Both the position numbers and the translations under genes were made by a program. From assembly GCF_025994315.1 (NCBI RefSeq), contig NZ_BAQE01000030.1: a stretch of 64,000 nucleotides of DNA; one strand, given 5' to 3'. Source of the stretch: Swaminathania salitolerans. GTDB taxonomy: Bacteria; Pseudomonadota; Alphaproteobacteria; Acetobacterales; Acetobacteraceae. Shown here piece by piece: positions 42,898-51,507 of this stretch; the first letter of the stretch is position 1; every line of letters starts with the position of its first letter. The notes under the pieces are model-generated. The model saw only the letters and a program-made list of their open reading frames with translations, made no database searches and was not told the origin of the DNA.

Positions 42898-43872
42898 TCA
42901 GAGCTCCGGGTGGTCCGAAGCAAAGGCAGCGGCAGCGCCGAAAAGACCTGGCTGCGGATGGGTGATGATCTTGACCGGCATATCGCCCATCATGCTCTCG
43001 AACCGTCCCTTGGCGACGAAACGCTCCGCAAAGCCCGAATGCGGGAGACGGTCGGCCACACGCAGGCCCAATCCGCCCGCAATCACGACCCCTTCCGCAC
43101 GATGGGCGAGAGCGAGATCCCCCGCGACCGCGCCGAGAGAGAGGAAGAAGCGCTCGAGAGCTGCGGCCGCCATCGAGTCTCGCCCCTCCATCGCCATTTC
43201 CCAAAGCGCCTTGTTGTCGCGCATCGTGATCGGCAGACCCTGCATTTCGGCGATGATCTCATAGAGATTGGTCAGGCCCGGACCGGAGACGATCCGCTCG
43301 GCAGAGACCCGGCGGAACCGACGACGGAGCGCGCGCAGGATCTTGTCCTCGAACTCGTCGAGGGGCGCAAAATCGATGTGACCGCCCTCGGTCTCGATGA
43401 CGAAATACTGCCCCTTGCGGCGCAGCAGACAGGCCGCCCCGAGCCCCGTGCCCGGCCCGACGATCGTCGTCGTGCCCTGCTCGGGCAGCGGGCGATCCGG
43501 TCCGCAGAGATGACGAAGATAGCGATCATCCACCTGGGCGACGGCATGACCGACGGCACCGAAATCGTTGACGAGGGTAAAGTCGTCGAGATGAAGGCGC
43601 TCGGCGAGCATCGTTGGCTGGATCACCCAGGGATTGTTCGTCATCTTGAGCGTCTCGCCCTGGATCGGGCAGGCAATCGCGATACCGGCATGGCGCGGCA
43701 ACTCGCGACCGATGGAGCGCCCGAAAGCCTCCCAGGCAAGCGCAAGACTGGCATGATCGGCCGTACGAAGCGTCGTCGCCTCTCCAAGATCGATCACGCG
43801 TCCCTGATCGATCGAGGCAATCGCGAAACGCGCATTCGTCCCACCGATATCGACAGTGACAATATCCTGCAT
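42898..43872 (-). CDS. glk: Glucokinase
   Basis: Phosphorylates glucose to glucose 6-phosphate with ATP, 324 residues from ATG 43872 (GGAG six bases upstream). Seen: the P-loop-like DIGGTNARF, LVNDFGAVGH, GPGTGLGAA and the sugar-contact ETEGGHIDFAP, all features of the bacterial Glk branch of the ROK-unrelated glucokinases. A longer frame to 43941 is rejected for lack of a site. It precedes a divergent region without other features. Confidence 0.93.
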   Translation of the reverse strand: MQDIVTVDIGGTNARFAIASIDQGRVIDLGEATTLRTADHASLALAWEAFGRSIGRELPRHAGIAIACPIQGETLKMTNNPWVIQPTMLAERLHLDDFTLVNDFGAVGHAVAQVDDRYLRHLCGPDRPLPEQGTTTIVGPGTGLGAACLLRRKGQYFVIETEGGHIDFAPLDEFEDKILRALRRRFRRVSAERIVSGPGLTNLYEIIAEMQGLPITMRDNKALWEMAMEGRDSMAAAALERFFLSLGAVAGDLALAHRAEGVVIAGGLGLRVADRLPHSGFAERFVAKGRFESMMGDMPVKIITHPQPGLFGAAAAFASDHPEL

Positions 43873-44003
43873 CACATGCTCCAAGGTAACGGAAGAGAGT
43901 GCCTCACGGGGGAAGTCGACTCTGCCCGGTTGACTGAACAATCAGGGGCAGAGATCTTGCAGGCAATCACGTCTCCGTCAACAGCTGACGTCACAACTCT
44001 ATC

Positions 44004-44810
44004 TCAACGCGCGTTCTGTTTCACGCGCGCCATGCGAAGAAGCCGATGCGCGATCCTGCGTGGCATGAGGGCGGAAACGAATTTGAGCAGAAGGAAAACC
44101 GCCGGAAAGACGAGTACGGCCTGCCCGCGCCCTATGGCCCGCGCAATACGACGTGCCGCGTCTTCGGGCGTGACGAGAAAAGGACGGGCCCCGTCGAGAC
44201 GACGGCTCATGGCGGTATCGATGTAACTCGGCTCGATGAGGGTCACACCCACATCACTCGGCGTCATGGCAGCGTGAAGACATGTCGAAAAACGGGCAAG
44301 CCCCGCCTTGGAGCTGCAATAGGCGGTTGCGAAAGGCAGGTCGTGATGCGCGGCCACCGACCCGATCAGGGCGATCCGCCCGCGCCTGCGTCCCGCCATG
44401 AATGAAGCGGCCTCGGTCGCGAGCGCGACCGGAATGGCATAATTGACGAGTGCCGCCTCCCATACCGCCTCGACCCGTTCGGTCACGGCGCCCTCGGGCC
44501 GGATGTCGGACACACCGGCATTGAGAATGACGAGATCGAGCGGTCTGGCTGCGTCTGCCTCCCCGAGCAGGGAAAGGGCCCTGTCATGATCGGTCAGGCC
44601 GAAGGCCCTGACCGAGGTCGTGGCCCCCTTCGCCTCGCACAGGGATGCCGTACGGGCGAGACGATCCTCATTGCGGCCCCACAGGGTGATGTGAATACCG
44701 GGAGCGGCATAGTGACAGGCGAGCGCGCTCCCCAACCCGCCGGATGCGCCGGTCACAAGAACATGACCCGGGACAAACTCGTGCTTTGCAAATCGTTCAG
44801 GACGTGACAT
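44004..44810 (-). CDS. SDR family oxidoreductase, possibly lipid-linked
   Basis: 268 residues. SDR motifs TGASGGLGSALA, LNAG, catalytic Ser in IGSVAAHHDLP and YCSSK; the C-terminal third has a hydrophobic VLVFPAVFLLLKFVSALMP segment that likely binds the membrane. This layout is typical of SDRs acting on lipids, such as 3-ketosphinganine reductase or DltE-like proteins. It is divergent from the GNAT-like gene at 44895, and the pair may belong to sphingolipid synthesis. The substrate is inference. Confidence 0.85.
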   Translation of the reverse strand: MSRPERFAKHEFVPGHVLVTGASGGLGSALACHYAAPGIHITLWGRNEDRLARTASLCEAKGATTSVRAFGLTDHDRALSLLGEADAARPLDLVILNAGVSDIRPEGAVTERVEAVWEAALVNYAIPVALATEAASFMAGRRRGRIALIGSVAAHHDLPFATAYCSSKAGLARFSTCLHAAMTPSDVGVTLIEPSYIDTAMSRRLDGARPFLVTPEDAARRIARAIGRGQAVLVFPAVFLLLKFVSALMPRRIAHRLLRMARVKQNAR

Positions 44811-44894
44811 TCAACGCGCTTTCGTCGATGAAAACGGCAAGCCCGCGTCACAACACGGGGTTGCAGCGGGCCAACCGATACAGAAGAGTGAACC

Positions 44895-46079
44895 TTGCCG
44901 GAAGCAGAAGACCCCCGCCAGAGCGATACCGGACTGATTGTCCGACCCGTGATGTCCCGTAAAGATCTGAAACGCTTCATCAGACTTCCCCGCACGCTCT
45001 ATTCCGGCCGCGACGGCTACGTTCCCGCACTCGATATGGAGCAGACGGATCTTCTCGATCCGAAGCGCAGCCCCATCTTCCGCCATGCATCCGTGCGCTA
45101 TTTCATGGCCTGGCGCGGCGATGTTCCCGTGGGGCGGATTTCCGCGGTCGTCGATGGCAAGGCCCTCGAGGCCTGGAACGAAAAGATCGGCTGGTTCGGT
45201 GCGCTCGATGCCCTCCCGGAGGAAGAGATCGTGCGCGCGCTGGTCGATACGGCCCGTATCTGGCTGCGGGACCAGGGCATGGAGCGCATGCGGGGACCGG
45301 TGACCCTGGGGTATCACGGGGAATCGGGCCTCATGGTCAGCGGCCAGACGGAGCCGCCAATGATCGGAACGCCCTGGCATCCGCCTGAACTGCATGCCAT
45401 CGTCGCGCGCGTCGGTCTGGAAAAATCGCAGGATCTCCTGACATTCCGGCTGGACCTGACGGCAGATCTGGACGCTCGCCATATCGTACCCGGCGCGCTC
45501 GTACCCGGCACGGGGAAGCTGGGCGACGTCACCGTGTCGCATCTCTCCAAAAAGGAAATCACCGCTCAGGGAGAGGTTCTGAGGACCCTCTATAATGACG
45601 GCTGGTCCGGCACGTATAATTTCGTCCCGCTTCAGTCCTATGAAATGACCGCCCTCATCGGGCAGCTCAAGCCGGTTCTGCGCCCCGAACATTACGTTCA
45701 GATCAATCGCGGAGACGTGCCCGCGGCGATGGCACTGGTCGTCCCCAATATCTACGATATCGCGGGCGATCTCGGCGGGGCGCCCTCACCCCTGGGCTGG
45801 GCGAAACTCGGGACACGGCTGCTCGGGCATCGCTTCCACTCGGCACGCGTCATTCTGCTGGGCGTATCCCATACGGTGCGCGGCACCATTCTGGGCGCTC
45901 TGATGCCCTCTCTGGCGATTGCGGAGCTCATCAGCAGACGCAAATCCCTGCCCTATGAATTCGTCGAGCTGGGCTGGATACTCGAAACCAACACCGCCAT
46001 GCTCAATCTGGTGAAGCGCCTCGCGCCAGAGCCCAACAAGGTGCATCGGATGTACGAAATGGCCATCCCCCCTCTCTGA
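44895..46079 (+). CDS. GNAT-superfamily protein, candidate bacterial ceramide synthase
   Basis: 394 residues, TTG start (44895); a downstream start at 44952 is possible but would trim the conserved IVRPV segment. Seen: RLPRTLYSGRDGYVPALDMEQTDLLDPK, FRHASVRYFMAWR, VGRISAVVDG, then a second half with GWSGTYNFVPL and PNIYDIAGDLGG. This pattern belongs to the family often labelled YghO or dATP-pyrophosphohydrolase-like, a GNAT fold. Its Caulobacter member has been reported to be the bacterial ceramide synthase. The divergent neighbour is an SDR with a membrane helix. The function remains inference. Confidence 0.7.
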   Translation: MPEAEDPRQSDTGLIVRPVMSRKDLKRFIRLPRTLYSGRDGYVPALDMEQTDLLDPKRSPIFRHASVRYFMAWRGDVPVGRISAVVDGKALEAWNEKIGWFGALDALPEEEIVRALVDTARIWLRDQGMERMRGPVTLGYHGESGLMVSGQTEPPMIGTPWHPPELHAIVARVGLEKSQDLLTFRLDLTADLDARHIVPGALVPGTGKLGDVTVSHLSKKEITAQGEVLRTLYNDGWSGTYNFVPLQSYEMTALIGQLKPVLRPEHYVQINRGDVPAAMALVVPNIYDIAGDLGGAPSPLGWAKLGTRLLGHRFHSARVILLGVSHTVRGTILGALMPSLAIAELISRRKSLPYEFVELGWILETNTAMLNLVKRLAPEPNKVHRMYEMAIPPL

Positions 46080-46102
46080 TTTGGTCTTCCGCGCTGTCTG
46101 AT

Positions 46103-46143
46103 CTCCCCCCCCGGGGGAGCAAGGGAGCCGTCTGACGGCTCCC
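46103..46143. terminator. Bidirectional terminator between GNAT gene and thiL
   Basis: Two hairpins sit between convergent genes: CTCCCCCCCCGGGGGAG (46103-46119) and GGGAGCCG-TCTGA-CGGCTCCC (46123-46143), an 8-bp stem with a 5-base loop. Neither has a clear U-run. Confidence 0.65.
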
Positions 46144-46153
46144 GGCGCGAACA

Positions 46154-47098
46154 TCAGAAATGCTGCCAGCCTTTCCGGTCGAGCGTCATCGCCTTGCCCG
46201 AAGGGTCGCGCACCACCACGCCACGCCCTTCACGGACCGTACCGATACGCGTCACGGGTATCCCGGTCTCCGCAGCGGCCTCCATGATCCGGACCTCGCA
46301 ATCGGGCGATGCGGTAAACAGGAGTTCGTAATCGTCTCCGCCGGTCAGGCAGAGCGACTGCCAGCGCTCGCCTGCTGCCAAGGCCTGGGGAGAACGCGGT
46401 ACCGCCTGCGCCTCGATCTCGAGACAGAGGCCGTTCTCGCTTGCGATATGTCCGGCATCCTGAACGAGACCATCGGAGATATCCATGGCGGCGCTGGCGA
46501 AACGGGCGAGAGGGAAACCGACTCTCGGGCGGGGGAGCCTGTAACGCCCTGCAAGGAAACCATCCGGATCGGGAAGATTATCGAGAAGCGCCTGCAGGCC
46601 GAGCGCGGCGTCACCGATCGTACCGGTCACCCAGACCGCATCGCCGCACCGGGCACCGATCCGGCCGATGGCCGCGCCCTTTTCCACCTCGCCAAGGATC
46701 GTGAGGCTGAGAACGAGCGGCCCGCGCGTCCCTGTCGTGTCCCCACCGAGGAGCGTAACGCCGTACTGCGCCTGATCCTGTGCAAGCCCCATACTGAAGC
46801 TCGCAAACCACTGATCGTCGAAGCCGGAAGGCCGGCTGACATTGAGCAGATAGCCGCGCGGAACCGCGCCCATGGCGGCACAATCGGAGAGACTCACTCG
46901 CAGGAGTTTCTGACTTACGGTCTCGGCCGGATCGCCGGGAAGGAAATGCACCGCCTCCACCAGCGTATCGGTCGAAAGAACGAGTTCCCTGCCCTCTGCC
47001 AGAGCCAGCACCGCTGCATCGTCGCGCAGCCCGCGCGCGCCCTCTCCTGCCAGCGGTCTGAAAAACCGCTCGATGAAATCGAATTCGCCGCCGCTCAT
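46154..47098 (-). CDS. thiL: Thiamine-monophosphate kinase
   Basis: Phosphorylates thiamine monophosphate to the active diphosphate, 314 residues from ATG 47098; ATGs at 47122 and 47158 are in frame but less conserved. Seen: EFDFIERFFRPLAG, DDAAVL, STDTLVEAVHFLP, LLGGDTTGT, MDISDGLVQDAGHI and LTGGDDYELLF, all diagnostic of ThiL. It follows nusB in the same direction. The spacer of about 160 bases holds short GCCTTTCCGGG-type repeats. Confidence 0.93.
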   Translation of the reverse strand: MSGGEFDFIERFFRPLAGEGARGLRDDAAVLALAEGRELVLSTDTLVEAVHFLPGDPAETVSQKLLRVSLSDCAAMGAVPRGYLLNVSRPSGFDDQWFASFSMGLAQDQAQYGVTLLGGDTTGTRGPLVLSLTILGEVEKGAAIGRIGARCGDAVWVTGTIGDAALGLQALLDNLPDPDGFLAGRYRLPRPRVGFPLARFASAAMDISDGLVQDAGHIASENGLCLEIEAQAVPRSPQALAAGERWQSLCLTGGDDYELLFTASPDCEVRIMEAAAETGIPVTRIGTVREGRGVVVRDPSGKAMTLDRKGWQHF

Positions 47099-47255
47099 CT
47101 TTCTGTCAGTCTCTCGATGCATCCCCCGACACGCGTCATCGGGCGTCTCTGAGGACACCTATCCGCGTGCCTTTCCGGGTGCCGCTCCGGGTGCCTCACG
47201 AGGCGCCTTTCCGGGCGCCTCGCTGCCGATATCGGGACAGGTATCGATACCGGTT

Positions 47256-47789
47256 TCAGTATGGGCCATCCCCTTCGGCGCGGTCGACTTCTCCCGGCGG
47301 CATCTTGCCCGAGACGGGTTCGCCGGAGCCGGACCTGTTCAGGGCATCGAGCACGCCATTGACGAGCTTCGCCTCGTCTCCGGAAAAAAAACCGTGCGCT
47401 ACATCCAGATACTCGTTGATCACCACGCGCGCGGGCACATCCTCACCCAGCTCCCACGCTCCGGCACGCAGGAGCGCACGCAGGACCGGGTCCAGACGGG
47501 AAAGCGGCCAGCTCGCCGGCAGGGCTTCGGAAAGCATCGCGTCGATACGATCCTGGGCGAGCGTGGCTCCCTTGACGATGAGACCGAAGAGCCGGAAATC
47601 GGCATCCGGCACATGGCCGTCCTCGAAGCCCTGATCCTTGCCCGTACCGAGGCGATGACGCTGGAACTGGCTGATCACGGTCTCCGCATTTTCCCCGCCC
47701 TGCTCGCACTGGAACAGAGCCTGAACGGCAGCGACGCGTGCGACGGTGCGCGAACGCTTCGCCTGAGGCTGGGAGGGGGTTTCGGTCAT
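47256..47789 (-). CDS. nusB: Transcription antitermination factor NusB
   Basis: RNA-binding antitermination and rRNA-processing factor, 177 residues. Seen: RTVARVAAVQALFQCEQ at the start, DPVLRALLRAGAWEL, ARVVINEYLDVAHGFFSGDEAKLVNGVLDAL. The tail after residue 160 is polar and unconserved. Its ATG overlaps the nrdR stop by four bases. Many relatives have rib genes between nrdR and nusB; here they are missing. Confidence 0.94.
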   Translation of the reverse strand: MTETPSQPQAKRSRTVARVAAVQALFQCEQGGENAETVISQFQRHRLGTGKDQGFEDGHVPDADFRLFGLIVKGATLAQDRIDAMLSEALPASWPLSRLDPVLRALLRAGAWELGEDVPARVVINEYLDVAHGFFSGDEAKLVNGVLDALNRSGSGEPVSGKMPPGEVDRAEGDGPY

Positions 47790-48298
47790 GATGAGCTGTC
47801 CTTGTCTTCCTGTCGCGACGATACCCCGGAAAAGGCGCGCTCCTCTTCCTCGGGACGCATATCCGTCAGAAGCTTCGAGAACGCCTCCACTTCACGGAAG
47901 TCACGATATACGCTTGCAAAGCGCACATAAGCGACACCATCGATGCTGCGCAATGCGTCCATTGCCAATTCGCCGATACGGGACGAAGAAATTTCCGCCT
48001 CCCCCGATGCCTCGAGCTGGCGAACCAGCCCGTTGACGATCCGTTCCTGACGTTCCTCCTCGACCGGACGCTTGCGCAGGGCGATCCGGATCGAGCGCGC
48101 CAGCTTGTCGCGATCGAAGGGCACACGGCGACCGTCCATCTTCGTCACGGTGAGTTCCCGGAGCTGGACCCGCTCTATGGTCGTGAAACGCTGCGCGCAT
48201 CCGCCGCAAACACGGCGACGACGGATCGCGGCGCCATCATCCGTTGAACGACTATCCTTGACCTGCGTATCTGCATGACCGCAGAACGGACAATTCAT
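47786..48298 (-). CDS. nrdR: Transcriptional repressor NrdR
   Basis: Zinc and ATP/dATP-binding repressor of ribonucleotide reductase genes, 170 residues from ATG 48298 (AGGGAG upstream). Four zinc Cys in CPFC and CGGC, followed by RRRRVC and the ATP-cone with KMDGRRVPFDRDKLARSI. The C-terminal tail is acidic and Ser-rich. First gene of an nrdR-nusB-thiL unit. Confidence 0.95.
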   Translation of the reverse strand: MNCPFCGHADTQVKDSRSTDDGAAIRRRRVCGGCAQRFTTIERVQLRELTVTKMDGRRVPFDRDKLARSIRIALRKRPVEEERQERIVNGLVRQLEASGEAEISSSRIGELAMDALRSIDGVAYVRFASVYRDFREVEAFSKLLTDMRPEEEERAFSGVSSRQEDKDSSS

Positions 48299-48373
48299 GA
48301 CTGAGTCTCCCTGTATGGGCAGATGATGAGGCCGGCCCACCCGCCCGGGCCGGGGGCAGAAAGGAGCCTATCG

Positions 48374-48862
48374 TTGAAGAGAGTGCAAGCCATTCTGGCG
48401 CTGTCCCTTGCAGTTTGCGTGGCAGCTCCGTTCGCCGCTGCGTCACAGGCATTCGCCCAGACGACCGATGCAGACATACCCGGGCAGAAAAACGCGAGCC
48501 ACGATATCACGATCGACGGATGGATGCGGCGATCGAAACATATCCACGGTCTCGCGGCCGCCTATTTCACGATCAGGAACACGAGCAGCGAACCGCATCT
48601 GATCTCGGGGGTGAGTTCTACCGACTGCACCGATATCGATGCCTATCACAGCGAACAGGAGATGAACGAGCGTACCGCGAGTCTCTTTTCGCATTTCACC
48701 ATACCGGGCAACATGACGATGGTGTTTCCCGAAGGCGGGTATCATCTGATCTGCAAGGATTTCCCGGACTCGGTGAAACCCGGCGATTCCGTGCCGATCA
48801 CCTTCAGCTTTCTCGGCGGCTCCAGGAAGACAGTGACGTTCAAGCTCCGGGACAGGTCCTGA
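48374..48862 (+). CDS. PCuAC-type periplasmic copper chaperone
   Basis: Delivers Cu(I) for cytochrome oxidase assembly. 162 residues with a Sec signal (ILALSLAVCVAAPFAAASQAFA). Copper site typical of the PCuAC (DUF461) family: His-x10-Met style spacing in DAYHSEQEMNE, then SHFTIPGNMTMVFPEGGYHLICKDF. The start is read as TTG at 48374 because an AAAGGAG site lies seven bases upstream; a GTG or ATG further upstream lacks a site and adds a non-signal tail. Divergent from nrdR. Confidence 0.88.
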   Translation: MKRVQAILALSLAVCVAAPFAAASQAFAQTTDADIPGQKNASHDITIDGWMRRSKHIHGLAAAYFTIRNTSSEPHLISGVSSTDCTDIDAYHSEQEMNERTASLFSHFTIPGNMTMVFPEGGYHLICKDFPDSVKPGDSVPITFSFLGGSRKTVTFKLRDRS

Positions 48863-48962
48863 GGAAGGCGGGTCCGGACCGGCTCGGGCCGGGATCGGCG
48901 CAGCAAGCCGGGACGGTTCCGGGGCGGAGGCCGATCTGCCCGCGATATTTCCCGGGGATGCC

Positions 48963-50852
48963 TCAGCAGGCGCGAAGAATGGCAATCACCGCCTGACCGT
49001 AGCGGTCCCGCTTCGAGGTCCCGACTCCCTTGATATGAGAAAGCGCTTCCATGTCGCGGGGATCGCTCTGGGCGATCTCCGCGAGAGTCGCATCGTGGAA
49101 AATGACATAAGGCGGGATCTCCTGCTCCCGCGCCTCGTCGCGCCGCCATTGTCGCAAGGCGTCGAAGCGTTCGCGCGAGGCTGCATCGAGCATGTCGGCC
49201 GGCGTCCGGGCCGAGGAGACGCGTCCGCTTTCCCTCGTCGGGGCGAGCGGATCCGAGCGGAGTTCGAGACGGGTCTCCCCGCGCAGGATCGGACGTGCGA
49301 CGGGCACGTCGAGACCGAGCGTGTTATGCTCTCCGCTCATGCGAATGGCACCCCGGGCGATGAGCTGGCGGATGACGCCTCGCCACCATTGTTCCGGACG
49401 ATCCTTCCCCACACCGAAGACCGTCAGATGCTGATGGGCGTGCCGTTCGACCGCCTCGGTCAGCTTCCCGCGCAGAACGGAGGTGAGATGAACCGCTCCG
49501 AATCGCTGGCCCGTGCGATAGATGGCCGAGAGAACCTTCTGCGCCGCTTCCGTCCCGTCGAAGGTCTCGACCGGGCTGCGGCAATTATCGCAATGGCCGC
49601 ATTTCCCCTCGAGCGCTTCCCCGAAGCATGCAAGCAGCGCCTGCGTCCGGCATCCGACCGTTTCCGTCAATGCGATCATGCTCTCCAGACGCGCCTGCAT
49701 CACGCGCTTCTCGCTCTCCGGCGCGCTGGATTGTTCCAGCCAGTACCGGGCGCGCGCCATATCCTCGCCGCCATAGAGCAGGAGCGTCTCGGCGGGTTCG
49801 CCGTCGCGTCCGGCACGTCCGATCTGCTGGTAATAGGCTTCGGGTGACGCAGGCATATCGAGATGGACCACGCAGCGGACGTCGGGGCGATCGATCCCCA
49901 TCCCGAAAGCGACCGTCGCCACGATCACCATCGGTTCCCCGCTCCTGAAGCGCATGAGAGTCGCGTGTTTCTCCTGCGAGGACAGTCCTGCATGGAAAGG
50001 AAGGGCGTTGTACCCCCGCTCCCTGAGGCTTTTTGCCATACGCTCGGTACGGTTCCGGCTGCCGCAATAGACGATCGCGGCATCGTCGCGATGAGCCGCG
50101 AGCGCGTCCTGGACCTGACGCGTCTCGGAACCTTTGGGCGCAGCCGCGAGAAAGAGATTGGGTCTGTGAAAGCTCGACGTCAGACGACGCGCCTGCTCCA
50201 TGCCGAGCGCCTGGAGGATGTCGTCCTGCGTGCGTGAATCGGCAGTGGCCGTGAGCGCGATGCGCGGTACGTCCGGAAAGATGGCAGGAAGATCGGCAAG
50301 GGCGCGATATTCGGGGCGGAATTCATGCCCCCAAGCGGACACGCAATGCGCCTCGTCGATCGCCAGCACCGAAACCCGGTTCCGGGCGAGCCATCTTGCC
50401 GTTCCCGGAGAGACCAGCCGCTCGGGGGATATGTAGAGCAGATCGACCCGCCCTGCCCGCAGATCGGCCCGTATCTCGTCCAGACGCTCTTCCGGCAGCT
50501 CGGAGTGAAGCGCAGCCGCGTTGATCCCGAGCTGCCTCAGGGCCGCGACCTGATCGTCCATCAATGCGATCAGGGGCGAGATGACAATTCCCATACCCGG
50601 ACGACACAGGGCGGGCACCTGATAGCACAGACTCTTGCCGCCACCGGTGGGCATGATCACCAGAACGTCCTCGCCCCGGATAACCGAATCGATGACCTCT
50701 TTCTGCTGCCCGCGGAAACAGGAAAAGCCGAAAACCCGGCTCAGAACCGCATCGGGGCTTTCATCCCCCTGATGCGGTGCCGCCGGGCTTCCACTTCCGG
50801 AAACTTCGTTCCCGGAATGCGCAGCTACCGGATCCGCGCTCACCGGATCCAC
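48963..50852 (-). CDS. recQ: ATP-dependent DNA helicase RecQ
   Basis: 3'-5' DNA helicase of recombination and replication repair, 629 residues. Seen: FRGQQKEVIDSV, Walker A MPTGGGKS, DEAHCVSAWGHEFRPEY, LTATAD, a VVHLDMPASPEAYYQQIGRAGRDG motif VI, the zinc Cys cluster near CGHCDNC, an RQC domain, and an HRDC domain at the end. The start is GTG 50852 with no strong ribosome site; the first 30 residues (Ser/Pro/Ala-rich) are not conserved. Confidence 0.95.
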   Translation of the reverse strand: MDPVSADPVAAHSGNEVSGSGSPAAPHQGDESPDAVLSRVFGFSCFRGQQKEVIDSVIRGEDVLVIMPTGGGKSLCYQVPALCRPGMGIVISPLIALMDDQVAALRQLGINAAALHSELPEERLDEIRADLRAGRVDLLYISPERLVSPGTARWLARNRVSVLAIDEAHCVSAWGHEFRPEYRALADLPAIFPDVPRIALTATADSRTQDDILQALGMEQARRLTSSFHRPNLFLAAAPKGSETRQVQDALAAHRDDAAIVYCGSRNRTERMAKSLRERGYNALPFHAGLSSQEKHATLMRFRSGEPMVIVATVAFGMGIDRPDVRCVVHLDMPASPEAYYQQIGRAGRDGEPAETLLLYGGEDMARARYWLEQSSAPESEKRVMQARLESMIALTETVGCRTQALLACFGEALEGKCGHCDNCRSPVETFDGTEAAQKVLSAIYRTGQRFGAVHLTSVLRGKLTEAVERHAHQHLTVFGVGKDRPEQWWRGVIRQLIARGAIRMSGEHNTLGLDVPVARPILRGETRLELRSDPLAPTRESGRVSSARTPADMLDAASRERFDALRQWRRDEAREQEIPPYVIFHDATLAEIAQSDPRDMEALSHIKGVGTSKRDRYGQAVIAILRAC

Positions 50853-50938
50853 GCGCGCCGAAAGAGCCTCTCCGGACGTCCCGGTCGGGGTTCCGGCTAC
50901 GCGCTCCGCGGGATCGGCTTCGATGTGGTCAGGCTCGC

Positions 50939-51334
50939 TCAGGGGACGTCCGGATCGACTTCGATCGTCACCACACGCGAGGCGACTGCGGCATCCTGAT
51001 TATTTGCGGGCGGGAGCGCGATCTGGGTGATCTGCGCCTCGCCGACACCGGCCTGATGCAATGCGGATGCCACGATTTTCGCGCGCTCGACAGCGAGAAG
51101 TTCGTCCGCCGAGAGATTACCATGGGCACCCGCATGGCCGATCACCTCGACCGTCTTCGCATGCGTATCCCGGGCATCCCTGGCGGCCTTGTCGACGATC
51201 CCCTGGGCCGTGGCGGAAAGCGTGGTCGAAGCCGGCTCGAAGAAAACGGGATAGCGGTCCCGATCCGGACCGCCGGAGCAGGATGCCAGTCCCGCGAAGG
51301 CACTGACAGACAACATCACAGTCAGACGACGCAT
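50939..51334 (-). CDS. OmpA-like lipoprotein
   Basis: 131 residues. Signal peptide with lipobox LASC (cleavage before Cys18) and a C-terminal OmpA/MotB-like domain (PVFFEPASTTLSATAQGIVDKAA, VEVIGHAGAHGNLSADELLAVERA). The peptidoglycan-contact Asp and Arg are only partly matched, so binding is likely but not certain. Start ATG 51334 with AAAGGAAG upstream; a longer frame to 51550 is a spurious extension over a 13-bp tandem repeat. It may anchor the outer membrane to the wall. Confidence 0.85.
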   Translation of the reverse strand: MRRLTVMLSVSAFAGLASCSGGPDRDRYPVFFEPASTTLSATAQGIVDKAARDARDTHAKTVEVIGHAGAHGNLSADELLAVERAKIVASALHQAGVGEAQITQIALPPANNQDAAVASRVVTIEVDPDVP

Positions 51335-51429
51335 CTTTTCTTCCTTTTCGAATCGCCGTGACAGCCACGGTGCCTCGCTGAAGTCACTGCCGTGCGCCAT
51401 GCCTTCCGTCAAGGATAACGGATCGGACC

Positions 51430-51474
51430 CCGGGGCAAGACCTCGGGCAAGACCCCGGGCAAGACCCCGGGCAA
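51430..51474. repeat. 13-bp tandem repeat, about four copies
   Basis: The unit GGGCAAGACCCCG (13-bp period) repeats with small changes between the lipoprotein gene and the end of cydC. It lies in non-coding spacer, and no function is apparent. Confidence 0.8.
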
Positions 51475-51507
51475 CGCATCGTGTCGGAGGCACCCGGAGT
51501 CCTGCGA

